The notes: a model not told the origin generated them from the sequence alone. DNA of 64,000 nucleotides from Paenibacillus montanisoli (GCF_003268025.1 NZ_QLUW01000001.1:930001-994000); one strand, 5' to 3'; numbered from the stretch's first letter, positions 44,870-54,159 are shown. Program-made: numbers and translations.

Positions 44870-47005
44870 ATGACGACAATTCCAAGCGATTATGTAGAAC
44901 GCGTTTACGCAGGCTGGCTAGGCAAAGTGATCGGCGTGCGGCATGGCGGCAACATCGAACAGTGGACGTACGACCGGATCGCCCGGACGTTCGGCGAAAT
45001 TACCGGGTATTTGCATCAGTTCAAAAATTTCGCGGCCGACGACGATACCAACGGGCCGATGTTTTTCCTTCGGGCGCTAGAAGATTACACCTACACGAGC
45101 GATATCACGCCGGAACAAATGGGACTCACTTGGCTCAATTACGCACCGGACGGCCACGGCTTCTATTGGTGGGGCGGTTATGGGAAATCGACGGAGCATA
45201 CGGCTTATCAAAATTTGAAAAACGGCATCATGGCGCCGCGTTCCGGCTCCATCGAGCAGAACGGCCCTGCCGTCGCGGAACAGATCGGCGGTCAAATTTT
45301 CATCGACGTGTGGGGCTTGATCGCACCGGGCAATCCGGCGCTCGCTGCCGAGTACGCGGAGAAAATTGCAAGCGTTTCCCACGATGGCAACGGCAAGTAC
45401 GGCGGCATGTTTATTGCGGCTTGCATCGCGGCTGCTTTTACGCATCGCAATGTGCATGACATGCTGAATGCCGGTCTAGCCGTCATTCCCGCGGACTGCG
45501 AATACGCCCGGATGACGCGGGCCGTCATGGAATACCATGCCGGGCAGCCGGAGAATTGGCGGGAGGCGTTCCGGTTCGTGGAAACGAATTACGGCTATCA
45601 TCTGTATCCGGGCGAGTGCCATATCATCCCGAATGCGGCGGTCATCATTCTTTCCTTGCTGTACGGGGGCGGCGATTTCTCGCGCGCCATCAACATTTGC
45701 AACATGTGCGGGTGGGATACCGACTGTAACGTCGCCAACGTCGGCACAATGATGGGCGTGATGAACGGTCTTGCGGGCATTGACGCATCGTGGCGGAAGC
45801 CGATCAACGATTTTCTGTGCTGCTCCAGCGTCATCGGGACGTTAAATATGCTAGATATTCCTTGGTGCGCGGCCTACATCGCAAGCTTCGGCTACCGCAT
45901 CGCGGGGACTGAGGTGCCGGAGCGCTGGGCGGGCGTTTTGAACGGCGATGCTCCGAGGTTCCACTTCGAGCTGCCTGGTTCTACTCATGCGTTCCGCACC
46001 GATGCGGATGACAGCGGCGCGCATGTCACGAGCTTCGTCGAGAATGTGACCGAAGCCGCGGCTAGCGGCACGCGGTCCCTGAAGGTCGTGTTCGACCGCG
46101 CTACAGGCGGCTACGGCTACCGGACCTATTACCAAACGTACTACCGGCCGCATGACTTCAACGATAGCCGGTACGACCCGAGCTTCTCGCCGCTGATCTA
46201 TCCAGGCCAGACGATTACGGCAACGGTCATGGTGCCATCCTTTAACGGCGCGTCAGCTAAGGCGAGGCTGTATGTGAAGGACGGCAATGCGAATGTCCGC
46301 CATTACGGCGAGTCGGTCACGCTTGAGAAAGGCGAATGGACGTCGCTATCGTATGAGCTGCCTGCGATGGAGAACGTTTGTCTCGAAGAAGCGGGTATCG
46401 AGCTTGTGCCGACGGCGGGCTGGCATGATAATTTGGTCTATTACATCGACAGCATGCATTTCTCGGGCGCGGCGGATTACGCGGTCGACTTCCGTTATGA
46501 GCGCATGGAGCGCTGGCATGGCTTGCATCAGGAGGTCAGCCAGTTTACTTACCTGCGCGGGCTATGGGCATTGGAGAACGGGGAGCTGTCCGGCAGCTAC
46601 AGCGGCGAGCCGGCGGAATGCTACACCGGCGACTTGAAATGGAGGGACTATAGCTTTGAAGCCGTTATCCATCCGCAAGCAGGCAACGGGCATTATTTGC
46701 TGTTCCGGGTACAGGGCGGAATCCGCTCGTATGCGGTCGGTTTGGCGGCGAGCGGCCGGATCAGCCTCTTGAAAAACGATAACGGTTATTCGGAGCTTGC
46801 TTCGGCTGACTTTGAGTGGGCGAACGGCCAGTCGTATACGGTCGCCGTCGAAGCGGTATCGAACCGGTTTTCCGTTTCGGTTAACGGGCAGACCGTGCTG
46901 CAGGCGGAAGACGAGGACAGGCCGTATTTGAGCGGCCAAGTAGGCTTCGCGAGCATGGGCGGCAGCCATACGCATTATAAGCGGTTTGCAGTGCGCGGAT
47001 TGTAA
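44870..47005 (+). CDS. ADP-ribosylglycohydrolase-fold protein with C-terminal carbohydrate-type domains
   Basis: Protein of 711 aa without signal peptide. Residues 1 to about 370 match the all-helical ADP-ribosylglycohydrolase (DraG-like) fold. Two metal motifs are present: DDDTN at 57-61 and GWDTDCNVAN with D283, D285 and N287. Residues ~385-560 look like a beta-sandwich (PGQTITATVMVPSFNGASAKARLYVKDG…), and ~585-711 like a LamG/DUF1080-type jelly roll (…YSFEAVIHPQAGNGHYLLFRV…; NRFSVSVNGQTVLQ). AGGAGG at 44859-44864 sets the start. It interrupts the usual polA-mutM adjacency. A sugar-linked, not protein-linked, ADP-ribosyl-type bond may be the target; this is inference. Confidence 0.75.
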   Translation: MTTIPSDYVERVYAGWLGKVIGVRHGGNIEQWTYDRIARTFGEITGYLHQFKNFAADDDTNGPMFFLRALEDYTYTSDITPEQMGLTWLNYAPDGHGFYWWGGYGKSTEHTAYQNLKNGIMAPRSGSIEQNGPAVAEQIGGQIFIDVWGLIAPGNPALAAEYAEKIASVSHDGNGKYGGMFIAACIAAAFTHRNVHDMLNAGLAVIPADCEYARMTRAVMEYHAGQPENWREAFRFVETNYGYHLYPGECHIIPNAAVIILSLLYGGGDFSRAINICNMCGWDTDCNVANVGTMMGVMNGLAGIDASWRKPINDFLCCSSVIGTLNMLDIPWCAAYIASFGYRIAGTEVPERWAGVLNGDAPRFHFELPGSTHAFRTDADDSGAHVTSFVENVTEAAASGTRSLKVVFDRATGGYGYRTYYQTYYRPHDFNDSRYDPSFSPLIYPGQTITATVMVPSFNGASAKARLYVKDGNANVRHYGESVTLEKGEWTSLSYELPAMENVCLEEAGIELVPTAGWHDNLVYYIDSMHFSGAADYAVDFRYERMERWHGLHQEVSQFTYLRGLWALENGELSGSYSGEPAECYTGDLKWRDYSFEAVIHPQAGNGHYLLFRVQGGIRSYAVGLAASGRISLLKNDNGYSELASADFEWANGQSYTVAVEAVSNRFSVSVNGQTVLQAEDEDRPYLSGQVGFASMGGSHTHYKRFAVRGL

Positions 47006-47344
47006 TCTTTTTTATGAAATCAGCCTATCGGCCGAAGCTTGTCTGGCCGATAGGCTTTTGTTGTTTTATATGTTGAACTAAAGATTTAGCAGAGCACATT
47101 AGAGGAGCGGGCGGAGTCGTTGTGAAGAAGCGTCAGCGTTCGCCTTTGTCACTCGTGGTTTCTACCTCTAAATCATTTATACAATCTAAGAAACCCGGGG
47201 GACAACAGCGATCGGAACAACGATCCGCACGCGCAGCGAAGAACGTTTTGCTCTTCTTTCGTTCAATCCCCCGCTTGCTAGGAGTTTGGGCCCGGCTGAG
47301 GTATAATTGAGGTCTGAACGAATGGCATGGGAGGAATGCGAGCA
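47006..47344. other. Intergenic stretch before mutM
   Basis: 339 bp. A perfect 12-bp terminator stem (AGCCTATCGGCC at 47022-47033 with GGCCGATAGGCT at 47045-47056, then TTTTG) ends the preceding gene. A GTG-initiated basic 62-codon frame (47122-47310) is open but ends inside a TATAAT at 47302-47307, which is more likely the mutM -10, so I do not call it a gene. Nothing else is recognisable. Confidence 0.6.
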
Positions 47345-48214
47345 ATGCCGGAATTACCGGAGGTTGAAACCGTTCGGCGGACGCTGAACGAACTGGTTAG
47401 GGGAAAACGGATCGAGCGGGTCACCGTCTCGCTTCCGCGAATTATACAGCGGCCGCAAGAGCCGGAGGCATTCGCCGCCGCGCTTGCCGGCCATACGATC
47501 CAATCCGTCGAAAGACGGGGTAAGTTTTTACGGATTTTGCTGGACGGACTCGTTCTGGTCTCCCATCTTCGAATGGAAGGCCGCTATGGCGTTTATCGGG
47601 CGGATGAGCCAGTTGAGACGCATACGCATGTCCGTTTCCATTTTGACGACGGCACTGAGCTTCGCTACAAGGATGTGCGCCAATTCGGCACGATGCATCT
47701 GTTTGCGCCGGGCGAGGATTTGACGCTGCCGCCGCTGAACAAGCTCGGCATCGAGCCGCTTGATGAAGCCTTTACGCTCCAAGCCTTCAAGAAGGCGCTC
47801 TCGAACCGCACGACCAAAATCAAGCCGCTTCTGCTGAACCAGGCATATATCGTCGGGCTCGGCAATATTTATGTGGACGAGGCGCTCTTCACCGCTGGCA
47901 TCCATCCTGAGCGGCCGGCGGATACCATCAAGCCTGCGGAGTGGGTGAGACTTTACGAGGCGATACGCGCGACGCTCTCGCGGGCGGTCGATGTCGGCGG
48001 GTCGTCAATCAAATCGTATGTGAACGGCCAAGGCGAATTGGGCATGTTTCAGCACGAGCTGCTGATTTATGGACGCGAAAGCCAGCCGTGCCGCAAGTGC
48101 GGATCAAGCATCGATAAAACCGTGGTCGGCGGCCGAGGCACGCATATTTGCCTCCGTTGCCAGCCGCTTTCGAAGAATCGTCGTGTCGCGGCAGCCAAGT
48201 CGAACGTCAAATAA
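47345..48214 (+). CDS. mutM: Formamidopyrimidine-DNA glycosylase
   Basis: Bifunctional glycosylase/AP lyase of 289 aa that removes 8-oxoguanine. After Met removal the catalytic Pro2-Glu3 begins PELPEVETVRRTL. 'NLYVDEALF' appears as NIYVDEALF, and the C-terminal zinc finger is C-R-K-C…C-L-R-C. GGGAGGA at 47329-47335 precedes ATG 47345. The polA-mutM-ytaF-coaE order is conserved with Bacillus apart from the inserted gene. Confidence 0.97.
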   Translation: MPELPEVETVRRTLNELVRGKRIERVTVSLPRIIQRPQEPEAFAAALAGHTIQSVERRGKFLRILLDGLVLVSHLRMEGRYGVYRADEPVETHTHVRFHFDDGTELRYKDVRQFGTMHLFAPGEDLTLPPLNKLGIEPLDEAFTLQAFKKALSNRTTKIKPLLLNQAYIVGLGNIYVDEALFTAGIHPERPADTIKPAEWVRLYEAIRATLSRAVDVGGSSIKSYVNGQGELGMFQHELLIYGRESQPCRKCGSSIDKTVVGGRGTHICLRCQPLSKNRRVAAAKSNVK

Positions 48215-48311
48215 AGGCACTCCTTCGGGCAGCGCGCATATGATGTACCATTCATGTTTCTAGGCGAGTGCACAGAACCTGCGCTTTCGTCATCATGGGA
48301 GGGACATCAGG

Positions 48312-49007
48312 TTGGTCATACATGCTGCATCATTGCTGCTGCTGGCTTTTGCCGTAAGCTTGGATGGGTTCGGCGTCGGTATTACGTACGGGCTTCGGCG
48401 GATCCGGATCCCGGTGCCGTCGATCGTGATTATCGCGTTTTGTTCCGGCTTGGTCGTATGGCTGTCGATGCAAATCGGCACGCTGCTTACCGGTTATATG
48501 TCGCCCGTTGCGGCGAAGTGGATCGGTGCCATTCTGCTGATGATGATCGGAGTTTGGGCGCTTATCCAATATTGGAAACGCAGAAATGACGAGGATACCG
48601 GTTCTGAGCCCGAAGCTTCCGGCGGAAGCGACGCGCCTGGCTCGCTGATGGTTGCCGAGCGGATGTCGACGATCGTCATTTTGGAACTGAAGCGGCTCGG
48701 CATTGTCATACAAATACTGCGGACGCCGCAAATGGCCGACGTGGACCGATCGGGCATCATCTCCGCGTCGGAAGCCGTTCTGCTCGGGTTCGCCCTATCG
48801 CTCGACAGCTTCGGCGCAGGACTCGGGGCCGCGATGGTCGGCTTTAATCCACTGTTGACCTCGGTTGTGATCTCCGGCGCGAGCGGCGTCTTCCTGCTTG
48901 CCGGGATGCGTCTAGGCTTTCGGTTCGCGGCATGGCGCGGCATGCGCGCCTTGTCGGTGCTGCCCGGCCTTATGCTGATTGCAATGGGCGTCATGCGTTT
49001 AATGTAG
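48312..49007 (+). CDS. ytaF: Sporulation membrane protein YtaF (MntP-like)
   Basis: Membrane protein of 231 aa of the manganese-efflux-like (MntP/YtaF) family. Two related halves each start with a 'LLLAFAVSLDGFGVGITYG' / 'ALSLDSFGAGLGAAM' helix carrying the conserved Asp. The connecting loop is charged (about 95-150). The TTG start has GGGAGGG at 48297-48303, 8 nt upstream. It lies in the mutM-coaE operon as in Bacillus. Confidence 0.88.
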   Translation: MVIHAASLLLLAFAVSLDGFGVGITYGLRRIRIPVPSIVIIAFCSGLVVWLSMQIGTLLTGYMSPVAAKWIGAILLMMIGVWALIQYWKRRNDEDTGSEPEASGGSDAPGSLMVAERMSTIVILELKRLGIVIQILRTPQMADVDRSGIISASEAVLLGFALSLDSFGAGLGAAMVGFNPLLTSVVISGASGVFLLAGMRLGFRFAAWRGMRALSVLPGLMLIAMGVMRLM

Positions 49008-49037
49008 GTGTAGGAACTGAATTTGAGGTGAATAAAA

Positions 49038-49637
49038 GTGAAATTGGGATTAACCGGCGGCATCGCATGCGGCAAAAGCACCGTCAGCGCCATGCTTGTC
49101 GCGCATGGCGCCAAGCTGATCGATGCCGACCAGGTCGCCCGGGAGGTTGTCCTTCCCGGAGAGCCTGCATTGGCAGCGATTGTTGCTGAATTCGGACAAG
49201 CCGTACTGAATGAAGACGGCTCTATGAACCGCGCCGAGGTCGGCAAGCTTGTATTCGGCAACAAAGAGCGGCTGGCCAAGCTCGAAAGCATCCTGCATCC
49301 CGCGATTCGCGAGCGGATGTGGGCGCGCATCCATACCTATCATGCGGAGAACCCGGCCCAACTGATCGTAGCTGACATTCCGCTGCTTTATGAGACTGGA
49401 CAAGCTTCGCTGTACGATGCCGTCATGGTCGTTTACGTGCCGAAGACGGTACAGATTGAGCGGCTTATGCAGCGAAATTCGCTTTCAACAGAACAAGCGG
49501 AGCAGCGGATTGCGCTGCAATTGGATATCGAAGAGAAGAAACGGCTCGCTGATTTCGTCATTGACAACAGCGGCACAGTAGAAGAAACGGAGCGGCAGGT
49601 CGAGCGGTTTTTGCAAGAACAGGGGCTTCCTTTATGA
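49038..49637 (+). CDS. coaE: Dephospho-CoA kinase
   Basis: Last enzyme of coenzyme A synthesis, 199 aa. The P-loop is GGIACGKST (7-15). LIDADQVAREVV carries the substrate-binding Asp, and the lid region has LMQRNSLSTEQAEQRI. Start is GTG with GAGGTG 7 nt upstream. Its stop overlaps the lytic transglycosylase start by 4 bp. Confidence 0.96.
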   Translation: MKLGLTGGIACGKSTVSAMLVAHGAKLIDADQVAREVVLPGEPALAAIVAEFGQAVLNEDGSMNRAEVGKLVFGNKERLAKLESILHPAIRERMWARIHTYHAENPAQLIVADIPLLYETGQASLYDAVMVVYVPKTVQIERLMQRNSLSTEQAEQRIALQLDIEEKKRLADFVIDNSGTVEETERQVERFLQEQGLPL

Positions 49638-50206
49638 AGAAATTACGAAGACGGGTTTTGCTCATTCTAACGTTGGCGTTCCTTGTGCTGCTGTTTGTTC
49701 GTTCCGAGTGGATGAGCCATTGGCTGTATCCGGTGCATTTTCGGCAGGATATTGTGATCAGCGCGGGAAATTATAAGCTTGAGCCGCATTTGGTGGCCGC
49801 TATCATACGAGTCGAAACCAATTATAAGACTGGGGTTGTATCGCGAAAAGGCGCCATCGGCGTTATGCAGCTCATGCCGGATACGGCAAATTGGATCATT
49901 CAGAGGGGCGGTTTCGGCAATGTGACGACCGAGGCGATCTCCAATCGGCCCGACATCAGCATTGAAATCGGATCCTGGTACTTGAATGCGCTGTACCAGC
50001 AATTCGACGGGAACATGTACACGGTGATCGCCGCTTACAACGCGGGTCCGGGCAATGTAAGCCGGTGGTTGGCCGACGGCAGGTGGGACGGCAGGCTGGA
50101 GACGGTGGAGCAGATCCCTTTCGGGGAAACAAGACACTATATACAGCGCGTCATTTATTATTATAATAAGTACAAGACCCTTTACCCGAATTTGCTCGAA
50201 AAATAA
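49634..50206 (+). CDS. Lytic transglycosylase (SLT domain)
   Basis: Protein of 190 aa with one N-terminal membrane anchor (VLLILTLAFLVLLFV) and a Slt70-like domain outside. The catalytic Glu is in IIRVETNYKTG, with the family motifs KGAIGVMQLMP and AAYNAGPGNVSRWL. It cleaves peptidoglycan glycan strands. It is translationally coupled to coaE by an ATGA overlap, an arrangement seen in Paenibacillus-type genomes. Confidence 0.93.
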   Translation: MKKLRRRVLLILTLAFLVLLFVRSEWMSHWLYPVHFRQDIVISAGNYKLEPHLVAAIIRVETNYKTGVVSRKGAIGVMQLMPDTANWIIQRGGFGNVTTEAISNRPDISIEIGSWYLNALYQQFDGNMYTVIAAYNAGPGNVSRWLADGRWDGRLETVEQIPFGETRHYIQRVIYYYNKYKTLYPNLLEK

Positions 50207-50243
50207 AAACTTTGGCCAGCCGCCCGCAGGCGACCAGCCAAAG
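50203..50243 (-). terminator. Terminator of the spore-protein gene
   Basis: CTTTGGC and CGCC pair with GGCG and GCCAAAG. The T-run (AAATAAAAA on the + strand) is on the minus-strand side, so it mainly serves the SASP gene. Confidence 0.75.
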
Positions 50244-50263
50244 CCCTTAGATTAAGCCTTTAA

Positions 50264-50470
50264 TTATCGACCTGCAAGAGATTGTTCAGCGATTTGTACC
50301 AGTTTACGGGTAATGCTACCACCGATGGAACCGGCATCTTTTGTTGTGAGGTTACCGTAGTATCCATCTTGTGGAAGGGAAATACCCAGCTCCTGCGCGA
50401 CCTCGTATTTCATTTGGTCCAGTGCGGCATTAGCTTGTGGTACAACTAATTGGTTGCTTCCGTTTGCCAT
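50264..50470 (-). CDS. Alpha/beta-type small acid-soluble spore protein
   Basis: Spore DNA-binding protein of 68 aa. The germination-protease site lies in KYEVAQELGI, and the conserved C-terminal half reads LTTKDAGSIGGSITRKLV. It coats DNA in the dormant spore. AAGGAGGTGA sits 11 nt before ATG 50470; a GTG at 50482 overlaps that site and is rejected. Confidence 0.96.
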   Translation of the reverse strand: MANGSNQLVVPQANAALDQMKYEVAQELGISLPQDGYYGNLTTKDAGSIGGSITRKLVQIAEQSLAGR

Positions 50471-50502
50471 TTTGTCGTTCACCTCCTTGCGGTTGGTAAC
50501 TG

Positions 50503-50533
50503 TATTATGTGCGCTAACCGTTTTTTCATTACA
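50503..50533 (-). promoter_or_regulatory. Candidate forespore (sigma-G-like) promoter of the SASP gene
   Basis: On the minus strand, TGTAAT (50528-50533) and CATAATA (50503-50509) are 18 bp apart and resemble sigma-G -35/-10 elements, though the -35 match is partial. Confidence 0.3.
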
Positions 50534-50607
50534 GGTAACGTTTGGGAAACACTATTGTTGAAGATAACGCATTCACTTTGGACTTGTAGACGGAGGAACG
50601 AAAGACG

Positions 50608-51072
50608 ATGAAATGTCCGTATTGCGACTATGCTGGGACGAAAGTGCTCGATTCCAGACCCGCTAACGAAAATAAATCGATACGCCGTCGCCGTGAATGC
50701 GAAAAATGCACGCGGCGGTTTACGACCTTCGAGATGGTGGAAGAAACGCCGCTGATCGTCATTAAGAAAGACGGCAGCCGTGAGGAATTCAGCCGTGACA
50801 AAATTTTGCGCGGCCTGATTCGTGCCTGCGAGAAGCGTCCGGTCTCGATCGACCAGCTTGAGATAATTGTGTCCGAAGCGGAGAAAGAATTGCGCACGAC
50901 GGCGCAAGCCGAAGTGGCAAGCCGCGAGATCGGCGAGCTTGTCATGTCGCAGCTCTATCCGGTCGACGAAGTGGCGTATGTTCGGTTCGCGTCCGTATAC
51001 CGCCAGTTCAAGGATATCGACATGTTCATGAAAGAGCTGAACAGCTTGCTGAACAAAGACCCTCAGTCTTAA
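50608..51072 (+). CDS. nrdR: Transcriptional repressor NrdR
   Basis: Repressor of ribonucleotide reductase genes, 154 aa. The N-terminal zinc ribbon has C3-P-Y-C6 and C31-E-K-C34, followed by RRFTTFE and an ATP-cone ([30 protein letters not shown]) that senses ATP/dATP. GGAGGA at 50592-50597. In Bacillus it precedes dnaB; here it is followed by accessory genes instead. Confidence 0.97.
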   Translation: MKCPYCDYAGTKVLDSRPANENKSIRRRRECEKCTRRFTTFEMVEETPLIVIKKDGSREEFSRDKILRGLIRACEKRPVSIDQLEIIVSEAEKELRTTAQAEVASREIGELVMSQLYPVDEVAYVRFASVYRQFKDIDMFMKELNSLLNKDPQS

Positions 51073-51086
51073 ACAGCGTATATAAA

Positions 51087-51131
51087 CCTGCGTCTCCCGT
51101 AATCGTTAGGGGGGCAGCAGGTTTTATTTTG
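51087..51131 (+). terminator. nrdR terminator
   Basis: AACCTGC and CCC pair with GGG and GCAGGTT, followed by TTATTTTG. Confidence 0.7.
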
Positions 51132-51150
51132 TATTGCCGAGTGTAAGAAC

Positions 51151-51188
51151 AAAAAAAGGCCGTCCCAACTGTTCATTTGGGGCGGCCA
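51151..51188 (-). terminator. Terminator of the cupin regulator gene
   Basis: On the minus strand GGCCGCCCC pairs with GGGACGGCC (one mismatch) and a T7 run follows. Confidence 0.75.
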
Positions 51189-51224
51189 TTTTCATATTTG
51201 ACGCAAGATCCGTTACACTATGCA

Positions 51225-51770
51225 TTACTGGTAGTCCGCAGCTGTTTCCGCAAAAGTCGAGATAAGCAAGACGGCGACCTCATCGCCGATATTTCGGACG
51301 AGATGAGGGATGCAAGCATTCCAGCTGAAGGAATCGCCTTCCGCGAACTCCGCGGCATCCTCGCCTTGCTCGGCGTAGATTCGTCCCTTAAGGACAACAT
51401 GGACCTCTTCGCCTTCATGGGCATGCGGTTCATTGCCTGTCGATGCGCCGGGAGGCATTTCGACGATGACCATTTTTACTTTATCCGTGCGGCTTAAATG
51501 TTCAACCTTCAGACGGCCGGGGCCGCTTGTCGTCTGCAATCGGGCGTCCTTGCGTACGATCTTCATTCGGTCATCCTTCTGAAGCAGCAAATAAGCAAGC
51601 GGTACTTTCAACGCTTTTGCGATGCTTTCCAGCGTAGCGATGGAAGGGGAGGTTTTATTCGTTTCGACTTGGCTCAAGAAGCCTTGGGACAAGCCGGTTT
51701 CTTCGCAAATTTGCGCAATGGTGATTTGCTTGCGCTTGCGGATTGCCCTTATGGAGGAGCCGATGTCCAT
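51225..51770 (-). CDS. XRE-family regulator with cupin domain
   Basis: Regulator of 181 aa. The N-terminal helix-turn-helix (ITIAQICEETGLSQGFLSQVETNKTSPS) is of Cro/XRE type. The C-terminal cupin (NEPHAHEGEEVHVVLKGRIYAEQGED… ACIPHLVRN) carries His/Glu metal or ligand residues. It is divergent from the LigB-type dioxygenase gene with a shared 153-bp control region, so it likely regulates that gene. Confidence 0.88.
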   Translation of the reverse strand: MDIGSSIRAIRKRKQITIAQICEETGLSQGFLSQVETNKTSPSIATLESIAKALKVPLAYLLLQKDDRMKIVRKDARLQTTSGPGRLKVEHLSRTDKVKMVIVEMPPGASTGNEPHAHEGEEVHVVLKGRIYAEQGEDAAEFAEGDSFSWNACIPHLVRNIGDEVAVLLISTFAETAADYQ

Positions 51771-51835
51771 TCGTTCATCATCCTTACGATAATTGTAGTT
51801 ATACGTAACTTATTTTTATATTACCAATAACATCA

Positions 51836-51864
51836 TTGACAGACTAGCCTAATCGGAATTATAT
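51836..51864 (+). promoter_or_regulatory. Promoter of the dioxygenase gene
   Basis: TTGACA (51836-51841) and TTATAT (51859-51864) are 17 bp apart. Nearby GTTATA half-sites (51799-51804 and 51868-51873) may bind the divergent XRE-cupin regulator. Confidence 0.6.
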
Positions 51865-51923
51865 TAGTTATATAAAAAATAAATCTCTATTTCTAATATT
51901 ACCATAAAGGAGTGATCCATACT

Positions 51924-52694
51924 ATGATGCCATCTTACTTTTTTGCGCATGGTGCGCCATCACTTGTATTGGAACGTCATGCTTATACCGATTTTTTGAA
52001 GCAAATCGCGGCAAATACGCCGAAACCAAAAGCAATTGTGCTCTTCTCCGCGCACTGGGAGGATGCCGTACAAACGGTTAGCGACGTTGAAACCTACAGC
52101 ACGATTTATGATTTCTCCGGATTTCAGGATGAGCTGTATACCGTCACTTATCCCGCGAATGGCGATCATGTACTGAGCGAACGCATTCAAACCCTATTTG
52201 CCAAGCATGGCATCCCAAGCAAGACGGACGAGACAAGAGGGCTCGACCATGGAGCATGGGCGGTACTCAAGCTGCTCTATCCGGATGCCGATATTCCGGT
52301 CATCGCGTTGTCGGTTAATCGTTACCTGACCAACGAGCAGCAGTATAATATAGGAAAAGCAGTGGCGGAGCTTCGGGAACAGGATGTTCTTATTATTGGC
52401 AGCGGCGGCACGGTTCACAATTTGCGCAGGCTCAATTGGCATGCGAGTCAGGCGGATGAGTGGGCGGCTGCATTCGATCAATGGCTTCAAGATAAGCTCG
52501 AGCAATGGGACACGGCATCGTTATTCGAGTACGAGAAGCTGGCGCCTTATGCCCGAGAAGCCGTTCCGACGAATGAGCATTTCATCCCATTGCTGCTGGC
52601 CATGGGGGCTGGAGATGCGAACCGGGAAGCGAAGCTGCTGCACCGCAGCTATCAATTCGGCAGCTTGAGCCTCAGCTGCTGGCAATTCAATTAA
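51924..52694 (+). CDS. DODA-type extradiol aromatic ring-opening dioxygenase (LigB family)
   Basis: Metal-dependent dioxygenase of 256 aa of the 4,5-DOPA-extradiol/YgiD group. Candidate metal ligands are the His of FFAHGAPS, the His of LFSAHWE and a third His in GLDHGAW; GSGGTVHNLR is a family motif. AAGGAG at 51907-51912 fits ATG 51924 (or 51927). It opens a catechol-like ring or acts on a related phenol; the substrate is unknown. Confidence 0.85.
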   Translation: MMPSYFFAHGAPSLVLERHAYTDFLKQIAANTPKPKAIVLFSAHWEDAVQTVSDVETYSTIYDFSGFQDELYTVTYPANGDHVLSERIQTLFAKHGIPSKTDETRGLDHGAWAVLKLLYPDADIPVIALSVNRYLTNEQQYNIGKAVAELREQDVLIIGSGGTVHNLRRLNWHASQADEWAAAFDQWLQDKLEQWDTASLFEYEKLAPYAREAVPTNEHFIPLLLAMGAGDANREAKLLHRSYQFGSLSLSCWQFN

Positions 52695-52715
52695 TGCGGA
52701 GAGAAGGCTGGCACG

Positions 52716-54098
52716 ATGATCGCAGCGCCTAGGGCCGCAGCGGAACGATCGGTTATTTTTTCGCTTGCCGCCGTATATATAGTCGTGCAGCTGACGCACT
52801 GGGAGCTGCTCGACTGGATACTCGGAGCGTTGGTTTTCCTCGCCATCGCTGTGCTGCTGCCGCAATTGAAGGGGATCAACCTGATGTTGACGGGGGCTTT
52901 CGTGGCAGGCGGGGCGCTGCTTCTTCTGGCACAGCGAGCGGATGCGAGCGTGTGGTTCGACGCAGCGGGCATTAACGCCACCATTGTCACTTTGTTCGTG
53001 TTCGCCCCGCTCTTCGGCATCCCGGTGCGGCTGCCCGAATATGTAGAAGCCTTGAAGCGGTTCTATGAGACGAAAGCACGCAGTAGAACGGTCATGTTTC
53101 TTGGAACACAGGCATTAACGCAAATTATGGGCGTGTTTATCAATGTAGGCTCCATTCCGGTTGTTTATCATCTGGCATTCGTGAAGCCGAGACCAGCTAT
53201 GGCTATGCTGCTAGCAGGGGCATTGAACCGCGGGTTCGCGGGGGCGATCTTCTGGTCGCCCTATTTTGCCGCGATGGCGCTTGTCACTTCCGCATTGGCG
53301 CAGGACTGGTCGGCGCTTTTGCCGTATTTGCTCGGTTTAGCCGTGCTCAGCCTAGTTGTCAGTTTAGCTGTGGACTGGCGTGGGCTGCGCGGTCAGCAAA
53401 CCGAGGAGCTGCTGGCCGAGAATGAGGAGTCTATTCGTACGGATACTGCCGAGGCGCGGGAGAAAGGTGGCTTTCCGATCGGCCTTGCTTTGTATTTGGC
53501 AATGGCGATCATCGTTATTTTGCTGTTGGAGCGTTTGATCGCGCTTCCGATGACGATCATTACCTGCATGGCGGCCGTCGCGTTTCCGATGCTGTGGTGC
53601 TGGGCGAAAGGCGCCTGGAGCGCTTATCGGCAAGGCTTGGTTCACCATGCCGCCGTTACGCTTCCCGCGCTGAAGAAGGAGATTACGCTGTTTCTTGCGG
53701 CGGGCTTCTTCAGCGGATCCGTGGGAGCCGCCGGCTTCGGCGCGTTCGTTCCGAAGCTGCTTGACCCGCTGCCGCTTCCGATTGACGTGAGCTTCACCTT
53801 ATTTGTGATAGTGCTCATCGTTGCAACCTCGATGCTCGGTCTGCATCCCATCGTATTTGTTACCGTCCTTGCTAATGGGATCGACCCGCTTGATGCGCAC
53901 ATCAGTCCGATTTACTTCGCGGTGCTGCTCCTTGGCAGCTGGGGGATTTCCAATCCCATATCTCCGGCTTCCGCCGTGAACAACTTGCTCGCCGGCCTGT
54001 TCAAGAAGTCGGTGTTCGAACTAGCGACACCCAATTACAAATTCGCCATAGGAATGGCGGCCGTCCTTACCGTTTATTTGTCGGTGATTCATCCTTAA
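52716..54098 (+). CDS. Multi-pass membrane transporter (ion-transporter-like)
   Basis: Protein of 460 aa with about 11-12 hydrophobic helices and a charged central loop (about 225-255). Paired regions 'GALNRGFAGAIFWSPYFAAMALV' and 'LGSWGISNPISPASAVNNLLAGL' look like the re-entrant substrate loops of the ion-transporter superfamily (dicarboxylate or anion carriers). I cannot assign a precise family. It follows the dioxygenase gene by 21 bp and could import or export that enzyme's substrate. Confidence 0.6.
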   Translation: MIAAPRAAAERSVIFSLAAVYIVVQLTHWELLDWILGALVFLAIAVLLPQLKGINLMLTGAFVAGGALLLLAQRADASVWFDAAGINATIVTLFVFAPLFGIPVRLPEYVEALKRFYETKARSRTVMFLGTQALTQIMGVFINVGSIPVVYHLAFVKPRPAMAMLLAGALNRGFAGAIFWSPYFAAMALVTSALAQDWSALLPYLLGLAVLSLVVSLAVDWRGLRGQQTEELLAENEESIRTDTAEAREKGGFPIGLALYLAMAIIVILLLERLIALPMTIITCMAAVAFPMLWCWAKGAWSAYRQGLVHHAAVTLPALKKEITLFLAAGFFSGSVGAAGFGAFVPKLLDPLPLPIDVSFTLFVIVLIVATSMLGLHPIVFVTVLANGIDPLDAHISPIYFAVLLLGSWGISNPISPASAVNNLLAGLFKKSVFELATPNYKFAIGMAAVLTVYLSVIHP

Positions 54099-54129
54099 AA
54101 AAGTCCCTTCCAAAGTTGGATAAGAAGGC

Positions 54130-54159
54130 TTGCCTAATCTCTCGCTCGCGTGCTATAAT
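54130..54159 (+). promoter_or_regulatory. tRNA-Ala promoter
   Basis: TTGCCT (54130-54135) and TATAAT (54154-54159) are 18 bp apart, and a TG one base upstream extends the -10. It ends 23 bp before the tRNA. Confidence 0.7.

Noticed and set aside
47122..47310. 62-codon GTG-started basic ORF
   Set aside because: Its end coincides with the likely mutM -10, the ribosome site is poorly spaced, and no known protein is recalled.
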